Positions 52,540 through 60,638 of a stretch of DNA of 64,000 nt are shown piece after piece. The notes under the pieces were generated by a model. The model saw nothing but the letters and a program-made list of their open reading frames with translations, searched no databases and was not told the DNA's origin. Origin of the DNA: an alpha proteobacterium AAP38 (GTDB lineage: Bacteria; Pseudomonadota; Alphaproteobacteria; Azospirillales; Azospirillaceae). The stretch covers positions 1 through 64,000 of the forward strand of contig LJHR01000024.1 of assembly GCA_001296005.1 (NCBI GenBank), written 5' to 3'. The first letter of the stretch is position 1. Every line of letters begins with the position of its first letter. Position numbers and translations under genes: made by a program.

Positions 52540-53435
52540 AAGTTCTTGTCTTCGGTGCCACGGGGGATCAGGGCGAGGCGCAGCTGCGTCGACTGATCGC
52601 TGCCGGCCACACGCCCGTTGCCGTCGCGCGCGACCCGTCGAAACTGGGTGTTGCCGGTGTGGACAGCGTGGCGGCGGATTACCGCGACCCCGACAGTCTG
52701 GCTCGCGCCCTGGACGGGGTGGACGCGCTGTTTATCACTATGCCGTCCACATCGTTCCAGGCGGCAGACCCCCTGATCCGTGCCGTGGAGGCTATTGGCA
52801 AGGCCGCAGCGCGGCAGGGGCTGCGCATGGCTGTCTTCAACAGCTCCATGATCATCAAGGATGAGAAGCGGGGTTTCGCCGCCCATGATGCCCGCTGGGA
52901 GATGCGCGAAAGGCTGCGCGACAGCGGCGTGCCGACCGTATCCATCCAGCCCGTGATCTATCTGGATAATCTGCTGCGGGCCTGGGCACGGCAGCACATC
53001 CTGGAGGAAGGGCGCATTTTCTATCCCCATCATCCCGAACTGGATGTCTGCTGGATCTGTCAGGATGATGTGTCGGACCTGATGATCGCCGCATTGGACC
53101 GGCCGCATCTGTCGGGCCGTGCCTATAATGTCGGCGGGGCGGAGGCGATCCGGGGGCCGGATCTGGCCCGGCGGCTGGGTGTTGTGCTGGGCCGGTCCCT
53201 GCGGTTCGACCCGCGCCCGATTCCGGATTTCTGCGAGGCCATGGCCGGCGTGTTCAAGGATGTGACCACGCTTGACCGTGACCGCCTGACCGGCGAACTG
53301 CGCCGCATCTATGAATGGTACAATTTCGGGGAAGAGAAGCCCTTCTCCGTGGATATGGCGCCGATCCTGGCCGATCTGCCTGTGACGCTGACGCGGTTGG
53401 AGGATTGGGCCGTACGTCAGGACTGGCACGCCTGA
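52536..53435 (+). CDS. NmrA-like NAD(P)-binding protein
   Basis: A 299-aa Rossmann protein. G-A-T-G-D-Q-G near the start is the dinucleotide site of the atypical SDR/NmrA group; A-R-D-P-S-K follows. The Tyr-x-x-x-Lys pair of classical SDR enzymes is not clear, so it could be a redox sensor or a reductase. GTG start at 52536, coupled to the MFS gene by a 4-bp overlap. Confidence 0.82.
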   Translation: MKVLVFGATGDQGEAQLRRLIAAGHTPVAVARDPSKLGVAGVDSVAADYRDPDSLARALDGVDALFITMPSTSFQAADPLIRAVEAIGKAAARQGLRMAVFNSSMIIKDEKRGFAAHDARWEMRERLRDSGVPTVSIQPVIYLDNLLRAWARQHILEEGRIFYPHHPELDVCWICQDDVSDLMIAALDRPHLSGRAYNVGGAEAIRGPDLARRLGVVLGRSLRFDPRPIPDFCEAMAGVFKDVTTLDRDRLTGELRRIYEWYNFGEEKPFSVDMAPILADLPVTLTRLEDWAVRQDWHA

Positions 53436-53538
53436 TCCATCCTCTTTCCTCTCCCACCCCGCCCTTGTTAATCTGGATAGGTAGGCAGCGGCGTCCAGGC
53501 CGGCATAGAGTGCCGGCACCGGGTGGGGAGGGGTGGGT

Positions 53539-54261
53539 ATGATCCTGATTGTCGAGGATAGCGAGGAACAGCGCATCATCCTGTCGGCCATCATCGCCCA
53601 TTCCAACCTGGGCCCCAGCCAGACCGTTGGAAGTGCCGAGGAAGCGTTGCAGGCGTTGGAGATTGACAGGATAGAGGGGCCCGCAGCCGATGTGCGCGCC
53701 ATCCTGATGGATATCATGCTGCCCGGCATGGACGGGATAAGCGCTGCTGTCCGGATAAAGGCCAATCCGCGTCTGGCGCCGATCCCCCTGATCGTGATTT
53801 CGGCGCTTGAAGAAAGCGAAAGCCTGGCCGCCGCCTTTGCCGCCGGGGCCGCCGACTATATTGTGAAGCCGGTGCAGCCCGTGGCATTGGCCGCCCGGCT
53901 GCGCACCACCCTGCGCCCGCCGGCAGGAACACGGCTCAAATCGGTGGATTGTCGACAGGCGCTGGACGGGATTTTCGTGTCTGGCGTGCGCCTGGATGTT
54001 TCCATCGCCGACTGGCCGGAACTGAAGCTGGAACTGGGCCAGCATGGGGCCGACGAGATCCGGGAAAAGCTGATCGAGGCTTTTTCATCCGTCCATGAGC
54101 GGGCCGACAAATGGGTCTGCCGGGCGGGAGAGGGCGGCTTCTCCCTGCTGGTGGCGGGGGCGGAGAATGGCGGCGGCCTGTTGCAACTGGCTGAGGAGAT
54201 CGCCTGCGACATGCCCTGGCCGGAAGTGCGCGTGACCCTTTGCCCCGTGGGGGCGGCATGA
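53539..54261 (+). CDS. Response regulator with decayed GGDEF domain
   Basis: A 240-aa protein. Receiver domain at about 1-125: V-E-D-S-E-E-Q, L-M-D-I-M-L-P-G-M-D-G (phospho-Asp), Y-I-V-K-P-V. The rest aligns in order with a GGDEF domain: L-G-Q-H-G-A-D-E-I where the substrate loop G-H-x-x-G-D is expected, R-A-G-E-G-G-F-S-L-L where R-x-G-G-D-E-F is expected, then V-R-V-T-L as V-T-V-S. The active-site signature is lost and the first GGDEF strand is shortened. A GGGGAGGGG RBS precedes ATG 53539 (GTG 53533 possible). Coupled to the next gene. Confidence 0.75.
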   Translation: MILIVEDSEEQRIILSAIIAHSNLGPSQTVGSAEEALQALEIDRIEGPAADVRAILMDIMLPGMDGISAAVRIKANPRLAPIPLIVISALEESESLAAAFAAGAADYIVKPVQPVALAARLRTTLRPPAGTRLKSVDCRQALDGIFVSGVRLDVSIADWPELKLELGQHGADEIREKLIEAFSSVHERADKWVCRAGEGGFSLLVAGAENGGGLLQLAEEIACDMPWPEVRVTLCPVGAA

Positions 54262-55832
54262 GCCCGGACGATATCGGCAAGACTGTCGCGGCCCTGGTTT
54301 CCCGCCTGCCCACCGGTGCGGCCCGCCTGCTCTATGGCGAACTGGCCGGGGCGGGGGAGGCGAATGCCAAGGTCGCCGTTGTCCGCCGCGCCCTGGTGGA
54401 ACGGATCAACGCCTCACGCCAGCAGCATGGACGCCGGCTGTTCACGCAGCTGTTCGAGCCGTTCATCACGGCGGACATGGAAATGCTGCGCCCCGGCCAT
54501 TCCGGCATCGGGGTGCTGCACACGGTCGATATCGGTGCCGTCTGGACCCAGGCGGCGGCGGGTCCGCTGGCCAAGCTGGCGGCGGAGATCGAGGCGAAAC
54601 TACCCTCACTGGTGGCCGAACGACCGCTGGATCTGGTGCTGTCTTTGCCGGAAATTCAGGGATTGCAGGAACAGGCCCGTAGAGGGGTGCTGGAATGGCT
54701 GACCGGCGATGCGGCCCGGCTGCACAAGGTGCTGGCAGCACTGAACAACTGGCGGGCTGCGGAGCTGCGCCGGATGGGGGCGGATTTCACGCCGCGTTCC
54801 CTGACCACCGAAGACCTGATCACCCTGCGCGGCGCCCTGATCCATGGCGCCTCCCTGCGGCCCATCGCGCAGGCGGTGCTGGCCGACAGCGGGTCGGCGG
54901 AAACCATGGTGGAACTGGCCGGCAGCTTCGCGCTCCACCCGATCCAGTCGCTGACCACGCCGGAGGCGCGCATGGCGGCCTATCTGGTGCCGCTTTCGCT
55001 GCTGCACCGGCGGCGCGCCTATCGCTCCGTCGTGCCGTTCCTGCTGGATGGCTCGCCTGCGGTGCAGGCCCGCATTCTGGAGGCGATGGACAGCCATTTC
55101 GCCCGCATCTGTGCCCGGATCGGCAAGGAGGCGGGGATGCTGGCCGGTGCCGGACAGCCCATCAAGGGGCCGCTGGCCGCCACCACCCTGCGCCGGCTGG
55201 TGCTGGGGGAGGAATTGGGCCACCTGGATGCCATCCTCAGCATCTATGAAGAGTTTGAGATTCTGGACGATCCGCGCCTGGGTGCCCAGGCGCGCGATTA
55301 CATGGACCAGATGGTGAAGGCGGTGGAGCGCACCCTCTACCCGGCCCTGATCGACCGCTGTATCGCGGCGGGCCGTGCAGTGGAACGCGCGCTGCCCGAT
55401 CAGGATGCGCTGGAATGGGCGCTGGGCCTGTGTGTGCGCTGGCGGACGGTCATTGGCCGTGTCATGCATTGGGGCACGGGGCACAGCAATTTCAAGGAAC
55501 AGGTGTTGGAGCTGGCCAAGGCGGGTTTCCAATCGGCCCTGTCGGACCCGCGTGCCCTGTCCCCGTCCGACCGGCTGGGTCAGGCGGTGCGCATGCTGCA
55601 AATCTCCAAACCGCTGGGCGGCGGGGCGGAGGGATGGATCACCCTGCTGGACAAGGGCCTGGTCCGCACTGTCAGCGACCGGTTGCGGCAGGAGGACCCC
55701 CTGCGCGATGGCGAGCGCGATCTGGCCGCCGCCCTGATGGTGCTGGTGCGTGACGAACTGCGCCGTACACGCCATTGGCGTGATACGGGGCTGGTCGCGC
55801 TTGACGAGCTGGCGCTGGCGGCGGGGCTTTGA
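54258..55832 (+). CDS. Unknown helical protein coupled to a response regulator
   Basis: A 524-aa, almost wholly helical protein without membrane segments or signal. It is rich in Ala, Leu and Arg; regions such as L-L-H-R-R-R-A-Y-R-S-V-V-P-F-L-L and E-E-L-G-H-L-D-A-I-L-S-I-Y-E-E-F-E-I-L have a helical-repeat look. I recognise no domain. The ATGA overlap at 54258 shows it is made with the receiver protein, so it is a probable output partner or target. Confidence 0.72.
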   Translation: MSPDDIGKTVAALVSRLPTGAARLLYGELAGAGEANAKVAVVRRALVERINASRQQHGRRLFTQLFEPFITADMEMLRPGHSGIGVLHTVDIGAVWTQAAAGPLAKLAAEIEAKLPSLVAERPLDLVLSLPEIQGLQEQARRGVLEWLTGDAARLHKVLAALNNWRAAELRRMGADFTPRSLTTEDLITLRGALIHGASLRPIAQAVLADSGSAETMVELAGSFALHPIQSLTTPEARMAAYLVPLSLLHRRRAYRSVVPFLLDGSPAVQARILEAMDSHFARICARIGKEAGMLAGAGQPIKGPLAATTLRRLVLGEELGHLDAILSIYEEFEILDDPRLGAQARDYMDQMVKAVERTLYPALIDRCIAAGRAVERALPDQDALEWALGLCVRWRTVIGRVMHWGTGHSNFKEQVLELAKAGFQSALSDPRALSPSDRLGQAVRMLQISKPLGGGAEGWITLLDKGLVRTVSDRLRQEDPLRDGERDLAAALMVLVRDELRRTRHWRDTGLVALDELALAAGL

Positions 55833-55834
55833 CG

Positions 55835-55866
55835 CCCTGCCGGATTAGGTCTTTCGGCAGGGTTTC
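55835..55866 (+). terminator. Terminator-like hairpin after the response-regulator operon
   Basis: CCCTGCCG and CGGCAGGG (55835-55842 with 55855-55862), 12-base loop, then TTTCC. The rest, to 56084, is A/T-rich and likely holds the promoter of the manC-type gene; no clear -35/-10 pair stands out. Confidence 0.55.
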
Positions 55867-56084
55867 CGCCTATCGAAATTGCGCTATTTCCAAATAGTTT
55901 CAATTTTACCTATTCTTCTGGATACGCATCCTGCGGTGGTCCTTGACGGTCCAATCCCGTAGAGATGGCGATACACGAAGAGTTCATTTTATTCCTTCCT
56001 GTTCAAAAGGTTAGTGCCTATCCGAAAGGCTCGGGTTTCTTCTCCTTTCCCGCCGTTTTCCCCCATCGACCAAGGTTTCCCCGC

Positions 56085-57503
56085 ATGTCCCAGACGATCA
56101 TTCCCGTCATCCTGTCCGGTGGCAGCGGTACGCGGTTGTGGCCGCTGTCGCGTGAACAATATCCCAAGCAGTTCCTGCCACTGGCCGGCAGCCGCAGCCT
56201 GTTGCAGCAGACGGTGGAACGCTGTCTGGCCGCCGGTCTGGGCACGCCGATCCTGGTGGGGGCGGAGGCGCACCGTTTCGTGCTGGCCGAGCAGTTCCGC
56301 GATATGGGCGTCACCCCGCGCGCCCTGGTTCTGGAACCCGCTGCGCGCAACACGGCACCCGCCATCGCCGCAGCCACCCTGCTGGCGCGGGAGATTGACC
56401 CGGATGCGCTGCTGTTGGTCCTGCCCGCCGATCATGTGATCCGGGATGGGGCGGCCTGGGCGGCGGCCGTGCAGGTTGCGGCCCAGGCGGCGGCGCAGGG
56501 TCATCTGGTAACCTTCGGCATCAAAGCGGAAACGCCGGAGACGGGTTTCGGCTGGATCCGGCCCGGTGCCGCGCTGGACGGGATCGAGGGTGCCTTCAAG
56601 GTGGACCGTTTCGTTGAGAAACCGGCCCTGCCCAAGGCGGAGGAATTGCTGCGCGAAGGCTGTTCTTGGAACAGCGGCATGTTTCTGTTCGCGGCATCCG
56701 CCATGCTGGAGGAACTGACGCGGTTTGAGCCGGCCTTGCTGTCGGCGGTGGCGGCGTCGGTCGCGGGCCGGGCCAGCGATCTGGATTTCGTGCGTCTGGC
56801 CGCCGATGCCTTCAAATCCGCCCCGTCGGTCAGCATCGATGACGCCATCTTTGCCCGCACCGAACGCGCCGCCACCGTGCCCTGCTCCATTGGCTGGTCC
56901 GATGTCGGGTCTTGGTCGGCGCTGCATGAGGTGGTGGAGAAGGACGGGGACGGCAATGCCACGCGTGGCGATGTCATCCTGCGCAATTGCCAAGGGTCCT
57001 ATGTTCGCACCGATGGGGTGCTGACGGCGGTCCTGGGCCTGTCGGATGTGGTGGTGGTCGCAACGTCCGACGCCATCCTGGTGGCGCACAAGGATGCGGT
57101 GCAGGATGTGAAGGGCGTGGTGCACAAGCTGAAGGCCGATAACCGCAAGGAGGCCGAAAGCCGCCCCCGCGTCTATCGCCCCTGGGGCTATTACCAGTCG
57201 GTGCATGCCGGCGACCGGTTCCAGGTCAAGCGCATTACCGTCAAGCCCGGCCACAAACTATCGCTGCAAAAGCATTTCCACCGCGCCGAACATTGGATCG
57301 TGGTGAATGGCACGGCCTTGGTCACCCGCGATGGCGAGGAGATCCTGGTGCGGGAGAACGAGTCCATCTATCTGCCGCTGGGCGCTGTTCACCGGCTGGA
57401 AAATCCCGGCAAGGTGCCGCTGAACCTGATCGAGGTGCAGTCGGGTTCGTATCTGGGCGAGGATGATATCGTGCGCCTGGAGGATACGTATGGGCGGGCG
57501 TGA
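56085..57503 (+). CDS. manC: Mannose-1-P guanylyltransferase/mannose-6-P isomerase
   Basis: A 472-aa two-domain enzyme of the AlgA/XanB/ManC type making GDP-mannose. The N-terminal nucleotidyltransferase has L-S-G-G-S-G-T-R-L-W-P-L-S-R and F-V-E-K-P; the C-terminal cupin has the isomerase metal motif L-Q-K-H-F-H-R-A-E-H-W. ATG at 56085 gives the usual start M-S-Q-T-I-I-P-V-I. It supplies a sugar nucleotide to the polysaccharide genes beyond it. Confidence 0.94.
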   Translation: MSQTIIPVILSGGSGTRLWPLSREQYPKQFLPLAGSRSLLQQTVERCLAAGLGTPILVGAEAHRFVLAEQFRDMGVTPRALVLEPAARNTAPAIAAATLLAREIDPDALLLVLPADHVIRDGAAWAAAVQVAAQAAAQGHLVTFGIKAETPETGFGWIRPGAALDGIEGAFKVDRFVEKPALPKAEELLREGCSWNSGMFLFAASAMLEELTRFEPALLSAVAASVAGRASDLDFVRLAADAFKSAPSVSIDDAIFARTERAATVPCSIGWSDVGSWSALHEVVEKDGDGNATRGDVILRNCQGSYVRTDGVLTAVLGLSDVVVVATSDAILVAHKDAVQDVKGVVHKLKADNRKEAESRPRVYRPWGYYQSVHAGDRFQVKRITVKPGHKLSLQKHFHRAEHWIVVNGTALVTRDGEEILVRENESIYLPLGAVHRLENPGKVPLNLIEVQSGSYLGEDDIVRLEDTYGRA

Positions 57504-57516
57504 AGAACCTCCGGGG

Positions 57517-58554
57517 TTACCGCCCGAAGTGCCGCTTCATCACCGCTTCCGCCGGCTTGCCCTGCAAGGTGAAGTCAGTGTCCTGCGGGCCGCCAGCGTC
57601 GGGATCGCTGAACCAGCGCCAGAGCAGGACATCGCGCAGCCCGTGGCGGTCAAGGGCGGTCAGCCAGTGATCCAGCACGCGGGCCTGCAAATCCACATCG
57701 GGATGGGCGTCGCGCTCTTCCGGGCTTTCCCAGGGTTTGGCCTGTCCGCCAACCGCGCTGCGCAGGCCCAATTCGCCGATCCAGAGCGGGCCTTGGCGGG
57801 CGAGATTGGCGGCCAGGGTGTCGATGCGGCCCGCCATTCCGGCATCATCATCGCCCAGCGGCGGGTAGAGGCTGATGGACGGGATGTCCAGCAGGGTGCG
57901 AAAGGGCAGGCGGTCCAACTCGCCATCCCAATGCGCGACATAGGTCAGGGTTCCCCGGAACCGGCCCCGCACATCGGCAATGATGCCCGCCCAGGCGGGA
58001 TCGCCGCTGACGCCGCGCAGTTCGGTACCCAGGGCCAGCGCGTCGGCCCCTTCTTCCTGTGCCAGACCGGCAAGGTCGAGAAGCAGCGCGCGGTAGCGGC
58101 GCAGCCATTCTGCCTGATCGGCAGCATCACTGAATTCAATGGCCCCGGCCCAGGTCTGCGGCACCCAGACATGGGGCTTCAACAGGACCTTCAGGCCCAG
58201 GCCGCGCGCCCGCCGGATGCCGGCGCGCAGTTGATCCAGGCTGACGGCGTCGCCCAGCACGATCTTCGGATCGGCGGGGGCCGACTGCCACAGGAACGGG
58301 ATCAGGGAAACGGCATTGCCGCCCAGACCGCGCAGATGGCGCAGGGAGCGTTCGCAGGCAGGGGAACCCAGCGGCGCGTCGGGCGTTGCGATCAGGTTCA
58401 CACCCCGCCAGGGCGGCGCACCGGCACCCGTGCACGCCGCCGGCAGCAGGCCCAGCCCCGCCAGACCCGCCCCCAGTTTCAGAATGCCGCGCCGCGAGGC
58501 GTATCGTTCCCGCCGCAATCCGCAACCCTCCGCCCTTTCACCGCCGGACGCCAT
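57517..58554 (-). CDS. Tat-exported lipoprotein glycoside hydrolase-like protein (GH113-like)
   Basis: A 345-aa protein. The N-terminus has S-R-R-G-I-L-K (twin-arginine motif) and then a lipobox, L-P-A-A-C, so it is a predicted Tat lipoprotein. The body is TIM-barrel-like: G-V-N-L at the first strand, K-P-H-V-W, A-L-G-T-E-L (acid/base Glu), and W-I-G-E-L-G (nucleophile Glu). Similar barrels occur in mannan or cellulose hydrolases. It lies on the opposite strand between manC and the BcsB-like gene and may trim the polymer. Substrate not known. Confidence 0.75.
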   Translation of the reverse strand: MASGGERAEGCGLRRERYASRRGILKLGAGLAGLGLLPAACTGAGAPPWRGVNLIATPDAPLGSPACERSLRHLRGLGGNAVSLIPFLWQSAPADPKIVLGDAVSLDQLRAGIRRARGLGLKVLLKPHVWVPQTWAGAIEFSDAADQAEWLRRYRALLLDLAGLAQEEGADALALGTELRGVSGDPAWAGIIADVRGRFRGTLTYVAHWDGELDRLPFRTLLDIPSISLYPPLGDDDAGMAGRIDTLAANLARQGPLWIGELGLRSAVGGQAKPWESPEERDAHPDVDLQARVLDHWLTALDRHGLRDVLLWRWFSDPDAGGPQDTDFTLQGKPAEAVMKRHFGR

Positions 58555-58592
58555 CGGGCACCGGCCACGGCCCCCTGTCAATGGTAAGCCCC

Positions 58593-60632
58593 ATGCGCCA
58601 CGCCCTGATCGCCGCCTTGTTCACTGCAACCGCCCTGGTCGCCCCGGCCCTGGCCGCCGATCCGGCCAAACCCGACACACGCAGCGTCACGCTGCGCGAC
58701 CTGGGCTATCCGGACGGGGTCACCCTGTCCGGCATCTCCGCCCGGCAGGATATCTTCTTCCCGCTGCCGGCCTGGGTTCCGACCGACAATCTGAAGCTGG
58801 AAGCCAAGCTGATCGGGACGCTGGCCGAGGGGCAGCGAGCATCAGTGCAGGTGCAGGTTGATGATAACCCGCGTTGGACCGGCGGGTTGAGCCAGACTTA
58901 CAAGGATTATGCCCTGTCCATGTCCCTGTCGCGGCCCGATATCCGGCAGGGATTCGCCAAGGCCAGCATCATCTGGGGTGCGCAATGGACCGATAATCGC
59001 TGTGTCGATCAGCGGTTGCCCGGTGGCTTCGTCACCCTGTCGCCCGACAGTGCCGTGACCTACAGCATCGATCCGGCAAAGATCGACAGCGTCCGGGCCG
59101 CATGGTCGGCGCTGGGGCCGCGTGTCAGCATCTTCGTGTCGGCGGAAGGGTTGAGCGCCACGCAGTTTCAGGCCGTAACCCGTCTGGCCGCGACCCTGAT
59201 CCGTGAAGGACGCCGCGTCCATATCATCCGTATTCCGTCGGGCAAGGCTGCTGCTGCCGATCCCAATGCCCCGAAGATCGACCTGCCGCCGCCCCCGCCC
59301 CTGCCGACCCAGGCGGAGATGGATACCGGTAGTGTCTTCGTGGCATCCAGGGCTGAGATCGAGAGCTTCATCGGTTTCATGAAGTCCAAGGCTGGTGGAC
59401 AAGCTGATTACGCGCTGGATACCTATGGTGGTGCGGATATCGGGCTGTTGAAGGGCATGGGGGCCCCGTCCATCGCACTTCTGGATGGGATTGATGGCGA
59501 GAAGGTCCGCTTCTTGACCGATGGCTGGTCGCCCCTGGCCGATATGACCGCCAATGCCATCAACGCCGCCAAGCCGCAGCCGGCCAGCCTGATCGGCAAT
59601 GACGGCATTCCCTTTGCCGCCCTGGGTCTAGGCCAGGGGGTGCAGGAGCTGGTGGACCGGGCGGAATGGCCGCTGCGTCTGGATTATGCCCAGGTGCCGC
59701 AGGGACAGCGCCCGGCGGCGCTGGAGATCGAGCTGGCGCCCGGCAGCACCATGGGCGACAAGCCGCAACTGCTGCATGTCTTCGTCAACAACACCCTGCT
59801 GCGCAGCGTTTCCTTGCCCGATGGCGGCAAGGTGCAGCGCATTTCGGTGCCGCTGCCCGATGGTCTTCTGGGCCGGTCGAACGCCATCCGCATCGTGTTG
59901 CAGCGGCAGGCGTCGGGCGGGGATTGCCGGGAGGCGCCGCTGGCCAGCCCGGCGCAGATCCTGCCCGGCAGCCGCGTCACCCTGACGCCCGACAGCACCA
60001 AGCCTGCTGATTTCTACGCCTTGTCGCCGTCCATGGCCAAGGGTGCGACCCTGGTGGTAACGCCGGATCAGTTGAAGGATGTAGCGGCGGTGAACCTTGC
60101 CGCCCGTATCGTGGCCGATCTGGTGCCGGCCCAGGCCCCGCTGTCGGTGATCGTGGGCGATGGCAATGTCAAGCCCGCCACGCCGTTCATCCAGCTGCCG
60201 GGCGCCAGCCTTCCGGGTAAGCCCGACCTGCCTGTGCGCCTGGATGGCGGGGCGGTGACGGTCAAGGACCGGTCGGGCCAGACCCTGCTGGACGTCACGG
60301 GCACCCATGGCCTGATGACGGCGCAGCTGGCCGCCCTGGACGGTACGCCGGGCCTGTCGCTGGCGACCAGTGATGGCCGCATTTCACCCCTGATGCCGCG
60401 TCTGGCCTTTGACAAGGGCAATGTCGCCTTTGCCGATGATACTGGCGTGCTGATGGCCTTTGACACGGTGCGCGACCGCGCCGTGCGGGTCGTGGTGGCC
60501 GATGATGCCGGCTGGGCCGACTGGCTGGACCGGTTCCGCATCGTGCTGGTGCTGGGTGCCTGGGGTCTGTTGACCCTGGTCGGCGTCGGCGCGCTTCGCC
60601 GCTGGTACCGCAACCGCGCGCCGAAGGCTTGA
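58593..60632 (+). CDS. BcsB-like periplasmic subunit of a polysaccharide synthase
   Basis: A 679-aa protein with a Sec signal (A-L-I-A-A-L-F then A-L-A), long beta-rich periplasmic part, and one C-terminal membrane helix (I-V-L-V-L-G-A-W-G-L-L-T-L-V-G-V-G), like cellulose synthase BcsB. Visible family stretches include V-N-N-T-L-L-R-S-V-S-L-P and N-A-I-R-I-V-L. E. coli BcsB is about 779 aa. A possible earlier ATG is at 58581. The glycosyltransferase starts 6 bp on. Confidence 0.85.
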   Translation: MRHALIAALFTATALVAPALAADPAKPDTRSVTLRDLGYPDGVTLSGISARQDIFFPLPAWVPTDNLKLEAKLIGTLAEGQRASVQVQVDDNPRWTGGLSQTYKDYALSMSLSRPDIRQGFAKASIIWGAQWTDNRCVDQRLPGGFVTLSPDSAVTYSIDPAKIDSVRAAWSALGPRVSIFVSAEGLSATQFQAVTRLAATLIREGRRVHIIRIPSGKAAAADPNAPKIDLPPPPPLPTQAEMDTGSVFVASRAEIESFIGFMKSKAGGQADYALDTYGGADIGLLKGMGAPSIALLDGIDGEKVRFLTDGWSPLADMTANAINAAKPQPASLIGNDGIPFAALGLGQGVQELVDRAEWPLRLDYAQVPQGQRPAALEIELAPGSTMGDKPQLLHVFVNNTLLRSVSLPDGGKVQRISVPLPDGLLGRSNAIRIVLQRQASGGDCREAPLASPAQILPGSRVTLTPDSTKPADFYALSPSMAKGATLVVTPDQLKDVAAVNLAARIVADLVPAQAPLSVIVGDGNVKPATPFIQLPGASLPGKPDLPVRLDGGAVTVKDRSGQTLLDVTGTHGLMTAQLAALDGTPGLSLATSDGRISPLMPRLAFDKGNVAFADDTGVLMAFDTVRDRAVRVVVADDAGWADWLDRFRIVLVLGAWGLLTLVGVGALRRWYRNRAPKA

Positions 60633-60638
60633 TCCGGC

